Source: Deinococcus terrestris
GTDB taxonomy: Bacteria > Deinococcota > Deinococci > Deinococcales > Deinococcaceae
Direction: 5' to 3'
NCBI RefSeq assembly: GCF_009377345.1
Contig: NZ_WBSL01000001.1
Location: forward strand, 372,001 to 436,000
DNA: 64,000 nucleotides
The position numbers and the translations under genes were made by a program. Each line of letters opens with the position of its first letter. The first letter of the stretch is position 1. Shown here in pieces: positions 1 through 13,419 of this stretch. The notes under the pieces were generated by a model. It was not told where the DNA came from. It searched no databases and saw only the letters and a program-made list of their open reading frames with translations.

Positions 1-214
1 TGCCCGAGCGCAGGTGGGGGCCGTACTCCTGCACCTAGGCATACCCCAGCAGTGCCCCGTCCTCTCCCTCGGCCACCAATAGCAGGGAGTCAGGCGCGGC
101 GCAAAATCCGGGGAAGCGGGCTTCCAGCGCGGCCTCGTCCTCCACAAAGCCCATGTCCAGCAACATCGGGCGGAGCCGGGCGAAATCGTCGGGACGGGCC
201 TCACGCGTCAGCAT
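1..214 (-). pseudogene. GNAT-family acetyltransferase, N-terminal part, interrupted by an in-frame stop and cut by the window edge
   Basis: Read on the minus strand from the ATG at 212-214, the frame gives a typical GNAT start: MLTREARPDDFARLRPML, then a stretch ending in LLVAEGEDGALLGYA. Codon 60 is TAG (35-37). It is followed in the same frame by VQEYGPHLRSG, which is the normal continuation of a GNAT strand 4 (usually GYAWVQ...). A single TGG-to-TAG change would explain the stop. The remainder of the gene lies outside the window, so I cannot tell whether it is otherwise intact. The substrate is unknown. The stop could be a real nonsense mutation or a base-call error. Confidence 0.7.
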
Positions 215-292
215 GTCGGGGAGCCTGGCACGTCTCCCGCTGGGGCGCAGCCGCCGGATGGACGGGGGAGGCGGCCCCAGGCGCCCGCGTTC

Positions 293-1045
293 TTACAGCG
301 CCGCGCGGGGTCGCCGCGCCGCCGCGACCGCCCCCAGCACGACCAGCACGGTGCCCACCGCCACCCCGAGCACCACCGCTGTCACGTCCGGCCGGGCGGC
401 GTAGACCCCGTAAAAGGACCACAGCAGCACGGCGGCGTAGGCGTAATCGCGGAAGCGGGTCAGGAAAAAGGCCCCCAGGCCCGCCGCGATCAGGACCAGC
501 ACCGCCGACCACGCAGGGGCCCCCAGGCCCGTCAGCCCCGAGGTCACGCCCTCGCTCACCAGCCACGCGGTCACGTTGGCGATGGTCGCCACGCTGACCC
601 AGCCCAGGTAGAGGCTGGTCGGGAGCATCAGCGTCAGCCCCTCGGCGCCCTGGGGGGGCAAGGCCCGCACGTTCAGGTACAACCAGATCAGGCTGCCCAG
701 CAGCCCCAGCATGATCAGGACGCTGAGCCCAATATTCAGGCTCTGGAAGGCCAGCAACCATCCCACGTTCAGCAGGTTGCTCAGCAGGAAGGGCCAGAAC
801 AGGCGGTCGAGCCGGGGTCCCCGCTGGGCGGGCAGCGCCTGGTAGACCGCGAACACCAGCAGCCCCAGGAAGATCACGCCCCAGATGGCAAAGGTCAGCC
901 CCGCCGGGGTAAAGGCGTTGGGCAGCGCGTCACTGACCTCCGCGTTAGAATTGCCGAAGAGCGGCAGCGCGTTGCTGAGGTAGTTCATGACCAACGTCAG
1001 CACCGTAGCGGCCAGCAGCGTCACTTGGCGGGAGAGTCCAGTCAT
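293..1045 (-). CDS. TspO/MBR-like tryptophan-rich integral membrane protein
   Basis: This 250-residue protein has about seven hydrophobic segments and is rich in Trp. The signatures FAIWGVIFLG, NVGWLLAFQS and LYLGWVSVATIANV resemble the conserved blocks of the TspO/MBR family, whose last block usually reads like LPYLLWVSFAT-LN. TspO proteins bind porphyrins and related ligands in membranes. This one is longer than the usual 150-160 residues, with an extra C-terminal pair of helices, so it belongs to the larger bacterial variant. The ATG is preceded by AAGGTGGAGC, a plausible ribosome-binding site. Fold assignment is fairly safe and function is not. Confidence 0.6.
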   Translation of the reverse strand: MTGLSRQVTLLAATVLTLVMNYLSNALPLFGNSNAEVSDALPNAFTPAGLTFAIWGVIFLGLLVFAVYQALPAQRGPRLDRLFWPFLLSNLLNVGWLLAFQSLNIGLSVLIMLGLLGSLIWLYLNVRALPPQGAEGLTLMLPTSLYLGWVSVATIANVTAWLVSEGVTSGLTGLGAPAWSAVLVLIAAGLGAFFLTRFRDYAYAAVLLWSFYGVYAARPDVTAVVLGVAVGTVLVVLGAVAAARRPRAAL

Positions 1046-1110
1046 GCTCCACCTTAAGCAGTTGGCCCCAGATCAACCTGTCAGGGAAGTGACGGTTCTT
1101 GAGTCCCCAC

Positions 1111-2274
<1,164 letters not shown>

Positions 2275-2405
2275 GCGGGCCATGCTAGAGCAGGCCGGGG
2301 CGCGGAGCGGGCGGCGGCGCACCTGACCTTCTGATGATGCTCCCGCCACGATCCTCACCGGGCCTTCATGGGTGGGCGGCCTCCCTGCGGATAGGGTGAG
2401 AGACC

Positions 2406-2930
2406 ATGAAGAAGTCCCTGCTGACCCTGATGGCGCTGGCCCTGCTGGGCACCCCGGCCGCGCTCGCCGCCCCGCTGAAGCTCCAGAACGTGCCGGTCAC
2501 GGTGGAGACGAGCCCCAAGCTGTACGTCCTGAACGATGCGGGCATCGCCAGGGCCTTTCCCTCGGCGGCGGGCCGCCCCGAGGCCGTCTTTCTGACCGAG
2601 GACCGCAAGGTCACCATGGCCTTCGACTGGCGGGAGGCGAAACTGGCCCCCGCCGGAGTCGCCGCGCTGACCAACGAATTCGTGGCCGGGCTGCGCGGTC
2701 AGGTGCCCAACCTCAAGACCATCCGGTCGGCGGCGGTGCAGGTGGGCGGGCACCCCTGGGGCCAGATTATCTTCACCACGCCGGGGCAGGGCGACGACCG
2801 CCGCTTCGAGATGCTGCTCACCAGCGCGGGCGGGCGCCTGCTCGTCGTGACGGTCGCCAGCAACGTCAAGGACTACAGCCGCAACGAGAACGTGGTCCGC
2901 AACTTCGCCAGCAGCCTGCGGGTGAACTGA
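2406..2930 (+). CDS. Predicted secreted protein of unknown function
   Basis: The protein is 174 residues with a clear signal peptide: MKKSLLTLMALALLGTPAALA, likely cut after ALA. The mature part is a compact domain of about 150 residues (LKLQNVPVTVETSPKLYVLND at the start, VRNFASSLRVN at the end). Its length and alternating strand pattern recall the DcrB/PsbP-like fold of small exported proteins, but I cannot confirm that by eye. TAGGGT at 2392-2397 lies 8 bases before the ATG and could be its -10 box. No operon partner is apparent, since the next locus is a decayed kinase. Confidence 0.7.
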   Translation: MKKSLLTLMALALLGTPAALAAPLKLQNVPVTVETSPKLYVLNDAGIARAFPSAAGRPEAVFLTEDRKVTMAFDWREAKLAPAGVAALTNEFVAGLRGQVPNLKTIRSAAVQVGGHPWGQIIFTTPGQGDDRRFEMLLTSAGGRLLVVTVASNVKDYSRNENVVRNFASSLRVN

Positions 2931-2990
2931 GGCGGGGGAGGTGGGCCACGGCGCCGAACCCGCCCCGCCTCCCTGCGTAGAATGCCTCGC

Positions 2991-3422
2991 GTGCCCCCGC
3001 TGTCTCAATCTCTGCACGCGCCGAGGTGGTCGACCATGATCTCAAGCCCGAGAATGTGCTGCTGTGCAGCGGCGGGCCGCAGACGGGGACGGTTCGGCTG
3101 GTCGACTTTGGGCTGAGCTGCGCCCGATTTCGGCCAGACTCCCGCAGCGTGGAGGCACGGCTGGGCACCCTGCACGGCTGCCCCCCGAGCAATTTGCGGG
3201 CGTGCGCGGCGACCCCCGCCGTGCCCTGTACGCGGTGGAGGAGTCCTGTTCGGGTGTCTGGCCGGGCAGCCTGCCCAGGGGGTCAGCAGAGGGCGGCTGC
3301 CCGGCCCTCCCGCGCTGGAGGCGGCCTTGTGCCGTGATCCTGCCGGGCGCCCTTCCGACGTCTTTGCCCTCCGGCAGCAGCTTGACTGGGCTGCCCATGA
3401 GTTGGAGTTGCCATGCCCCTGA
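2991..3422 (+). pseudogene. Decayed serine/threonine protein kinase (C-lobe only, at least three frameshifts)
   Basis: Pieces of a kinase C-lobe can be read in successive frames. From GTG 2991 the frame gives VPPLSQSLHA. A shift near 3020 gives VVDHDLKPENVLL (catalytic loop) and VRLVDFGLS (DFG). A shift near 3183 gives LPPEQFAGVRGDPR (the PPE activation-segment motif). A further shift near 3240 gives LFGCLAGQPAQGVSRG and ends in RPSDVFALRQQLDWAAHE before TGA at 3420-3422. The glycine-rich loop and the ATP-binding lysine lobe are absent. TAGAAT (2978-2983) sits 7 bases before the GTG, so the promoter and start seem to survive while the N-lobe was deleted. The tail overlaps the holA start. Confidence 0.8.
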
Positions 3423-4315
3423 TCGCCTTTACTGGAAACCGATTCCTGGCCGAGGAAGCCATGCGCGATGCCCTGACCGCCCGTGGCCTGCCCCTGCGCG
3501 ACCTGCCCCGGCTGGTGGGCGAGGAAGTGACGGCTGAGACTGTGGCGCCGCTCCTCGCCCCCAGCCTCTTCGGGGACGGCGGCGTGGTGGTGGACCTCGC
3601 CGGAGTCAAGCCCGACAAGGGGCTGCTGGAACTGCTGGCCTCCGCCCCCGTCACTGTCGCGGTCCTGGACGAGTCTGCCTCAGCAGGCCGCGTCAAGCTC
3701 TACGAGTCGCGCGGCGAACACATCGCTTCCCCGGCTCCCCAGAAGACGGGCGACGTGGCCGGGTGGGTGGCGCAGCGGGCGAAGAAGACAGGGTTGAAAC
3801 TGGACCGGGATGCGGCCCTCTACCTCGCGGAGGTCTTCGGCCCTGACCTGACGGGCATCGCGGGCGAACTGAACAAGCTCGCGCTGCTGGACCCGCCGTA
3901 CAGCGCCGACCTCGTGCGGCGGGTGGTGGGCCGCGAGCCGCCCGGCGATTCGTTTGCCATGCTGGGCGCGGCGACCACGGGCAAGCCCGGCGAGGCGGTC
4001 ACCCAGCTCCGGCGCCTGCTCGCCTCGGGCGAGGACCCCTTCAAGCTGATGGGCGCGGTGGTGTGGCAATACAGCCTCGTCGCCCGCTGCGTGGCCCTGC
4101 TGCAAGAGGAAGGTCGTGTCACCGAGGCTCTGGCCGCTCAGCGCCTCGGGGTCAAGCCCTACCCCGCGAAAAAGGCCCTGGAAGTCGCCCGCCGCCTGAG
4201 CGAGGCCAAGATCCGCGCCCACCTCGCCCGCATCCTCGACGCCGACCTCGCCATGAAGCGCGGACTGGACCCGGCGGTCACGCTGGAGCGGCTGATCGTG
4301 CAACTCAGCGTGTAG
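3413..4315 (+). CDS. holA: DNA polymerase III subunit delta
   Basis: The delta subunit belongs to the clamp-loader complex that opens the beta sliding clamp. The 300-residue protein begins MPLIAFTGNRFLAEEAMRDAL, like the degenerate P-loop region of HolA. It carries DLTGIAGELNKLAL, which matches the conserved domain II helix of the family, and ends with a helical domain (PAVTLERLIVQL). TTGGAG stands 7-8 bases before the ATG. The start overlaps the last 10 bases of the decayed kinase frame, so holA may once have been translated in tandem with it. Length and motifs fit an intact gene. Confidence 0.85.
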   Translation: MPLIAFTGNRFLAEEAMRDALTARGLPLRDLPRLVGEEVTAETVAPLLAPSLFGDGGVVVDLAGVKPDKGLLELLASAPVTVAVLDESASAGRVKLYESRGEHIASPAPQKTGDVAGWVAQRAKKTGLKLDRDAALYLAEVFGPDLTGIAGELNKLALLDPPYSADLVRRVVGREPPGDSFAMLGAATTGKPGEAVTQLRRLLASGEDPFKLMGAVVWQYSLVARCVALLQEEGRVTEALAAQRLGVKPYPAKKALEVARRLSEAKIRAHLARILDADLAMKRGLDPAVTLERLIVQLSV

Positions 4316-4362
4316 GGCTGCCCGTCCCGCCGCCTTTCCGAGCGGTCAGGTAGGATGCGGGC

Positions 4363-4800
4363 ATGGCGACCGTGTACCTCGTTTTACTGACCCTTCACAA
4401 CCTCACCCGCTGGCTGGTGCTGATCGCGGGCGTGTGGGCGCTGCTGCGGGCCTTCCGGGGCGTGGGCGCGGCCCGCGAGTTCACCGCCGCCGACCGCCGC
4501 CCGGTGGCGATCTTCGCGGGAACCGTGCACCTTCAGGTCGTGCTGGGGCTGCTGCTGTTCGGGCTGCTGGGGTCGCAGGGGGCCGGGGCCTTTTCGGATG
4601 CCCGCCCGTCGTTCCAGTGGGAGCACGTCGGACTGGGTGTGGTGGCCGCCGTCTTCGCCACCCTCGCCTCCGCGATCAGCAAACGGGCGGCCACCAACCA
4701 GGCCAAGTTCCGCGCGGCGGCGCTGTGGACCACGCTGGCCCTCGTCACCGTGCTGGTGATGATTCCGTGGTGGCGCCCGCTGGTGCGGCTGTTTTCGTAA
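4363..4800 (+). CDS. Four-helix integral membrane protein of unknown function
   Basis: The 145-residue product has four predicted membrane helices. Conserved-looking histidines sit at or near helix ends (LTLHNLTRW, GTVHLQVVLG, WEHVGLGVV). That pattern is reminiscent of small b-type cytochrome or b561-like proteins, in which histidines ligate haem, but the resemblance is weak. It is therefore an uncharacterised membrane protein. TAGGAT (4351-4356) lies 6 bases upstream of the ATG, indicating a leaderless mRNA from its own promoter rather than cotranscription with holA, which ends 47 bases upstream. Confidence 0.75.
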   Translation: MATVYLVLLTLHNLTRWLVLIAGVWALLRAFRGVGAAREFTAADRRPVAIFAGTVHLQVVLGLLLFGLLGSQGAGAFSDARPSFQWEHVGLGVVAAVFATLASAISKRAATNQAKFRAAALWTTLALVTVLVMIPWWRPLVRLFS

Positions 4801-4863
4801 GCGGTCACGGAGAGGGGGAGCAGAAGCCAAGCGCCTCTGCCCCCCCTCTCCATGTTCCGTCCG

Positions 4864-5853
<990 letters not shown>

Positions 5854-5885
5854 GCGGCCCAGTGTACGGCCTGTCTCCCGCGAAG

Positions 5886-5921
5886 TGAACGTCCACGTAC
5901 ATTCTGAACGCGCACGTATTT
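5886..5921. promoter_or_regulatory. Candidate operator: two direct copies of TGAACG-N4-CGTA upstream of fadB
   Basis: TGAACGTCCACGTACATT (from 5886) and TGAACGCGCACGTATTT (from 5905) are near-identical copies offset by 19 bases, about two helical turns. Each has imperfect dyad arms (GAACG...CGTA). TTGACC at 5920-5925 could be a -35 element overlapping the second copy. The position between the quinone oxidoreductase and fadB suggests a binding site for an acyl-CoA-responsive TetR-type repressor. That regulator is not encoded in this window, so the assignment is inference. Confidence 0.4.
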
Positions 5922-5975
5922 GACCCGGCTTCCCCGGCATGGAAGCATGGCCCCACACCAAAGGAGGGCACCTGC

Positions 5976-8054
<2,079 letters not shown>

Positions 8055-8058
8055 GCCC

Positions 8059-8481
8059 ATGACCGCCGAGGTGCGCGTGCTGGGTCGGGAAGAGGCGGAC
8101 GTGCTGCAAAACGTCGCCCCTGGCGTCTTCGACCATGACCTCCGGCCCGACTCGCTGGCCGCCTTTTTCGCCGACCCCCGGCATCACCTCGCCGTGGCCC
8201 TCGACGGCGGGGTGGTCGTGGGCATGGCGTCGGGCTTCCATTACGTCCACCCCGACAAGCCGCCCGAACTGTTCATCAACGAGGTCGGCGTGGCGGACGA
8301 GTACCAGGGCCAGGGCCTCGGCCGCCGCCTGCTGGACGCCCTGCTCGCCCACGCCCGGACGCTCGGTTGTGTGGCTGCCTGGGTCCTCACCGAAGAGGAC
8401 AATCCCATCGCCCGCCGCCTCTACGCCTCCGCCGGTGGCGAGGAGCAGCCCGGCGTCGTCATGAGCCTCTTTTCCCTTTAA
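8059..8481 (+). CDS. GNAT-family N-acetyltransferase
   Basis: This 140-residue single-domain acetyltransferase has the acetyl-CoA pyrophosphate-binding motif [13 protein letters not shown] in the order expected ([16 protein letters not shown]). The N-terminal part ([13 protein letters not shown]) and the strand motif [12 protein letters not shown] recall AAC(3)-I-like GNATs, so an aminoglycoside or small-amine substrate is possible, but no resistance claim is justified. It sits 4 bases after fadB and 11 bases before fadA, so it is cotranscribed with beta-oxidation genes. That position hints at a protein or metabolite substrate linked to acyl-CoA metabolism. Confidence 0.85.
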   Translation: MTAEVRVLGREEADVLQNVAPGVFDHDLRPDSLAAFFADPRHHLAVALDGGVVVGMASGFHYVHPDKPPELFINEVGVADEYQGQGLGRRLLDALLAHARTLGCVAAWVLTEEDNPIARRLYASAGGEEQPGVVMSLFSL

Positions 8482-8492
8482 GGAGTTCCCCC

Positions 8493-9668
8493 ATGCGTGA
8501 AGCTGTCATCGTTTCCACCGCCCGCACCCCCATCGGCAAGGCCTACCGGGGCGCCTTTAACGCCACCCCCTCGCCCACGCTGGCCGCCCACGCTATCCGC
8601 GCCGCCGTGGAGCGGGCGGGGGTTCAACCCGCTGACATCGACGACTGCATCATGGGCGCCGCCATGCAACAGGGCGTGCAGACCACCATCGGGCGCAACG
8701 CGGCGCTGCGGGCCGGGCTGGGGGTGGAGGTCGCGGGCATGTCCATCGACCGCCAGTGCGCGTCCGGCCTGATGTCCATCGCCACCGCCGCCAAACAGGT
8801 CATCGTGGACCGCATGGACGTGGTGGTCGCGGGCGGCGTGGAGTCCATTTCGCTCGTGCAGACGCCCGAGATGCGCGTCGGCCCCGACCCCGAACTGCTC
8901 TCCATGCACAACGGCATCTACATGCCCATGATCGACACGGCCGAGGTGGTCGGCCAGCGCTACTCGGTCAGCCGCGAGCGCTGCGACGAGTACGCCCTCC
9001 GGTCGCAGCAGCGCACCGCCCGCGCCCAGGCCGAGGGGATTTTTGACGCCGAGATCATCCCCGTGACCACCAAGATGAACGTGACCAACAAGGAGACGGG
9101 TGAGGTCACCCTGCGCGAGATCACGATCACGAAGGACGAGGGCAACCGCCCCGACACCACCCTGGAGGGCCTGCGCTCGCTGAAGGCCGTGCGCGGCGAG
9201 GGCAATCAGATTACGGCGGGCAACGCCTCGCAGCTTTCCGACGGGGCGTCGGCCAGCATCGTGATGGACGCGGAGATGGCGCAGGCACGGGGCCTCAAGC
9301 CGTTGGGCCGTTACCTGGGCATGGCCGTCGCAGGCACCGAGCCCGACGAGATGGGCATCGGCCCGGTGTACGCGGTGCCCAAGCTGCTGAAGCGCTTCGG
9401 CATGACCGTGGACGACATCGGCCTGTGGGAACTCAACGAGGCCTTCGCCGTGCAGGTGCTGTATTGCCAGGACAAGCTCGGCATCCCCGACGACAAGCTC
9501 AACGTCAACGGCGGCGCCATCTCCATCGGCCACCCCTACGGCATGAGCGGCGCCCGGCTAGTGGGTCACGCTCTGCTCGAAGGCCAGCGCCGGGGCGTGC
9601 AGCACGTCGTCGTGACCATGTGCGTGGGCGGCGGCATGGGGGCGGCGGGGCTGTTCGAGGTGCTCTAA
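8493..9668 (+). CDS. fadA: Acetyl-CoA acyltransferase (3-ketoacyl-CoA thiolase)
   Basis: Thiolase closes the beta-oxidation cycle by cleaving 3-ketoacyl-CoA. The 391-residue protein has all three signatures: the nucleophilic cysteine in [12 protein letters not shown], the histidine in [17 protein letters not shown], and the second cysteine in [17 protein letters not shown] lies 8 bases before the ATG at 8493, which fixes the start. Upstream in-frame starts run into the GNAT gene. It is third in the fadB-GNAT-fadA operon. Four heptad repeats begin just 5 bases past the stop codon. Confidence 0.94.
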   Translation: MREAVIVSTARTPIGKAYRGAFNATPSPTLAAHAIRAAVERAGVQPADIDDCIMGAAMQQGVQTTIGRNAALRAGLGVEVAGMSIDRQCASGLMSIATAAKQVIVDRMDVVVAGGVESISLVQTPEMRVGPDPELLSMHNGIYMPMIDTAEVVGQRYSVSRERCDEYALRSQQRTARAQAEGIFDAEIIPVTTKMNVTNKETGEVTLREITITKDEGNRPDTTLEGLRSLKAVRGEGNQITAGNASQLSDGASASIVMDAEMAQARGLKPLGRYLGMAVAGTEPDEMGIGPVYAVPKLLKRFGMTVDDIGLWELNEAFAVQVLYCQDKLGIPDDKLNVNGGAISIGHPYGMSGARLVGHALLEGQRRGVQHVVVTMCVGGGMGAAGLFEVL

Positions 9669-9672
9669 GTCG

Positions 9673-9700
9673 CCAGTCACCAGCAGCCAGTCGCCAGCGA
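9673..9700 (+). repeat. Heptad tandem repeat (CCAGNNN)4
   Basis: Four consecutive seven-base units, CCAGTCA, CCAGCAG, CCAGTCG and CCAGCGA, start directly after the fadA stop. The same period-seven CCAG/CTGG pattern recurs at 10904, 14459, 32929, 33050 and 39440 in this window. Confidence 0.75.
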
Positions 9701-9714
9701 GAGTGCCTAGTCTT

Positions 9715-9754
9715 GCTCCTCCCCCCTTGCGGGGAAGACTGGGTGGGGGGTGGA
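9715..9754. repeat. 40-bp C/G-rich dispersed hairpin element, copy 1
   Basis: The block begins GCTCCTCCCCCCTTGCGGGG and ends TGGGGGGTGGA. It matches the block at 59391-59430 at about 35 of 40 positions. The C-run and the two G-runs can pair around TTGC. It carries no T-tract, so it is not an obvious terminator. It lies in the non-coding space after fadA. Confidence 0.65.
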
Positions 9755-9865
9755 CGGCGCAACCGTCCCATACCGTGATGAACACGCTGAACACCTTCTG
9801 ATGAACCCTCCAACGCCCCCTCCCCCGGTTCCCCGTGACCGGGGGTTTCTCTGCCTTGTCCTCAC

Positions 9866-9892
9866 AATCGTTCAACATTAAACGATTAGAAT
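9866..9892 (+). promoter_or_regulatory. Palindromic operator overlapping the leaderless promoter of the ring-cleaving dioxygenase
   Basis: AATCGTTCAA (9866-9875), CA, TTAAACGATT (9878-9887) form a 22-bp dyad with ten-base arms and one mismatch. The -10 box TAGAAT (9887-9892) abuts the right arm, and the ATG follows 6 bases later at 9899. A repressor bound here would block RNA polymerase. The size and AT-rich centre suit a MarR-type (for example MhqR-like) regulator, by analogy with quinone-induced dioxygenases of this family. The regulator itself is not in the window. Confidence 0.65.
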
Positions 9893-9898
9893 GGACCC

Positions 9899-10849
9899 AT
9901 GACAACCTCTCCTCTCATCCCCCACGGGCTGCATCACGTCACGGCGGTGACGGCGAATGCGCGGGCCAACCTCGACTTTTATACGCGGGTGCTGGGGCTG
10001 CGCCTCGTCAAGAAGACGGTCAACCAGGACGACGTGAGCGCCTACCACCTCTTTTTCGCGGACGGGGCGGGCAGTCCGGGCAGCGACCTGACCTTTTTCG
10101 AGTGGCCGGTGCCGCCCGAGACGCGGGGCAACAACTCGATCACCCGGACGGGCCTGCGGGTGCCGGAGGGCAGCCTGGAGTGGTGGGCCGAGCATCTGCG
10201 CGGGCAGGGGCTGGAGGTCACCCCGGTCACCCGTGCGGGCCGCGCCCACCTCGACTTCGCCGACCCCGAGGGCCAGCGCCTCAGCCTGCTGGAGGGCGGG
10301 CCAGCGGGCGTGCCGTGGGAGGGCAGCACCGTTCCCGCCGAGCACCAGATTCTGGGCCTCGGCCCCACCGAACTCACGCTGCCGGGCCTCTTTCCCACCG
10401 AGCGGGTGCTGACGCGGGTGTATGGCCTAGGCGCGGCGGGCACCTACCCCGACCCCGAGGACTCCTCGCGGACCATCCATGTCTACGCGATGGGGGAGGG
10501 CGGCCCCCACGCCGAACTGCACCTGCGCGTGGACCCCTCGCTGCCCCCGGCCCGTTCCGGCGCGGGTGGCGTCCACCACCTCGCCCTGCGGGTACGCGAC
10601 GAGGACTATCACGCCTGGGCCGAGCATCTCGCCGGGCTGGGCCTGCGCACCAGCGGCGAGGTGGACCGCCACTGGTTCCACTCGGTGTACTACCGCGAGC
10701 CCCAGGGCATCCTGATCGAACTCGCCACCGACGGCCCCGGCTTCGCGGTGGACGAGGACCCCGCCCACCTCGGCGAAACGCTGGTCCTGGCCCCCTTCCT
10801 CGAACCCCGCCGCGCCCAGATTGAGGCCGGATTGACCCCCCTGTCCTGA
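9899..10849 (+). CDS. Ring-cleaving dioxygenase of the glyoxalase/VOC superfamily (MhqO/MhqA-like)
   Basis: The 316-residue protein contains two VOC domains. The first starts HGLHHVTAVTANARANLDFYTRVLGLRLVKK, with the first metal-ligand histidine in LHHVT. The second starts GVHHLALRVRDEDYHAW, and its glutamate ligand is probably in ILIELATDGPG. Proteins of this group are linked to hydroquinone or catechol breakdown and quinone resistance. Transcription is probably leaderless (TAGAAT 6 bases upstream), and a 22-bp palindrome overlaps the promoter, so it is likely tightly repressed and induced by an aromatic compound. A bidirectional terminator follows. The true aromatic substrate is unknown. 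Confidence 0.82.
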   Translation: MTTSPLIPHGLHHVTAVTANARANLDFYTRVLGLRLVKKTVNQDDVSAYHLFFADGAGSPGSDLTFFEWPVPPETRGNNSITRTGLRVPEGSLEWWAEHLRGQGLEVTPVTRAGRAHLDFADPEGQRLSLLEGGPAGVPWEGSTVPAEHQILGLGPTELTLPGLFPTERVLTRVYGLGAAGTYPDPEDSSRTIHVYAMGEGGPHAELHLRVDPSLPPARSGAGGVHHLALRVRDEDYHAWAEHLAGLGLRTSGEVDRHWFHSVYYREPQGILIELATDGPGFAVDEDPAHLGETLVLAPFLEPRRAQIEAGLTPLS

Positions 10850-10862
10850 CCCAGAACAAAGG

Positions 10863-10900
10863 AGGTGGGCCATCCCGGTTGGGGCGGCCCACCTTCTCTC
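10863..10900. terminator. Bidirectional intrinsic terminator between the dioxygenase and acyl-CoA mutase genes
   Basis: AGGTGGGCC (10863-10871) pairs with GGCCCACCT (10886-10894) and is followed by TCTCTCTT. On the minus strand the stem is followed by CCTTTGTT. It separates two convergent genes. Confidence 0.75.
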
Positions 10901-10903
10901 TTG

Positions 10904-10930
10904 CTGGTCGCTGGAAGCTGGCGACTGGCC
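10904..10930. repeat. Heptad tandem repeat (CTGGNNN)
   Basis: CTGGTCG, CTGGAAG, CTGGCGA and a partial CTGGCC follow one another at exact seven-base spacing. On the other strand this is the CCAG heptad seen after fadA. It ends next to the stop codon of the mutase gene. Confidence 0.7.
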
Positions 10931-10932
10931 GC

Positions 10933-12579
<1,647 letters not shown>

Positions 12580-12606
12580 GGTTTACCTCCGGCCGGGAGC
12601 CGAATC

Positions 12607-12619
12607 GAACGCTCGTTAG
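12607..12619. promoter_or_regulatory. Candidate operator GAACGCTCGTTAG upstream of the acyl-CoA mutase gene
   Basis: The short dyad AACG-CT-CGTT lies 28 bases upstream of the mutase start. The arms resemble the GAACG...CGTA half-sites before fadB, although the spacer is 2 bases rather than 4. It may be a TetR-family site for acyl-CoA metabolism. Confidence 0.3.
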
Positions 12620-12735
12620 GTCGCGCCCCAGGGTAGCAGACGGGCCGCGCCGGGCCGGTGTCCTGGCTGCCTCTGCTGGACAGAGCTTGAGCGTCCTCTC
12701 GGCCAGCGGCCATCTTCGCGCGGCAGGCTGGGGCC

Positions 12736-13305
12736 ATGACCCAGGGACGACTGCAAGGCAAGAACATCGCCATCCTCGCCACCGACGGAGTGGAAGAGAT
12801 CGAACTCACCAGTCCGCGTCAGGCGCTGGAGCAAGCCGGAGCGACCGCCCACCTGATCAGCCTGGAGCCGGGCGAGATTCAGGCCATGAAGGGCGACATC
12901 GAGCCGAAGGGCAAGTACGCGGTGGACCGGGTGGTGTCGGAGGTCCGGGCCGCGGACTACGACGGCCTGCTCCTGCCCGGCGGCACGGTCAACCCCGACA
13001 CGCTGCGGATGGACGAGGGAGCCATGCGCTTCGTGCGCGAGATGTACGACGCGGGGAGGCCTATCGCCGCGATCTGCCACGGTCCCTGGAGCCTGTCCGA
13101 AACGGGCATCAGCCAGGGCCTGAGGATGACGAGTTGGCCCAGCCTGAAGCGCGAACTGATCCTCTCGGGCGCCGAGTGGGTCGACGAGGAGTGCGTGACC
13201 GACAAGGGCGTGGTGACCAGCCGCAAACCCGACGACCTGCCCGCCTTTAACCGCAAGATGATCGAGGAATTCGCAGAGGGCGATCACAGCAGCCGTCGGA
13301 AGTAA
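12736..13305 (+). CDS. DJ-1/PfpI family protein (general stress protein, protease or glyoxalase III-like)
   Basis: The 189-residue protein has the class I glutamine-amidotransferase-like fold of PfpI proteins. It shows the N-terminal acid region [15 protein letters not shown], the block [14 protein letters not shown], and the nucleophile elbow [10 protein letters not shown] with the catalytic Cys-His. Members detoxify methylglyoxal or repair glycated molecules, and some act as peptidases. The C-terminal residues [18 protein letters not shown] are typical of the YraA/YhbO branch. It is divergent from the acyl-CoA mutase and has its own promoter region of about 150 bases. Confidence 0.9.
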   Translation: MTQGRLQGKNIAILATDGVEEIELTSPRQALEQAGATAHLISLEPGEIQAMKGDIEPKGKYAVDRVVSEVRAADYDGLLLPGGTVNPDTLRMDEGAMRFVREMYDAGRPIAAICHGPWSLSETGISQGLRMTSWPSLKRELILSGAEWVDEECVTDKGVVTSRKPDDLPAFNRKMIEEFAEGDHSSRRK

Positions 13306-13419
13306 CTTCGGCGGCTCAGCGGGGGAGCCCTGCTCAGGCTTCCCCTTCGTCTGCTTTCCGCCATCTGGCCCATGCCCAGGCCCATGCCCAGTCCCGTGCC
13401 ACGCCCTAGCCTGGGGCCG

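Noticed and set aside
2372..2980. An alternative plus-strand reading frame over the 2406 gene
   Set aside because: It is arginine/glycine-rich noise typical of shadow frames in high-GC DNA. The frame from 2406 has a signal peptide and normal composition.
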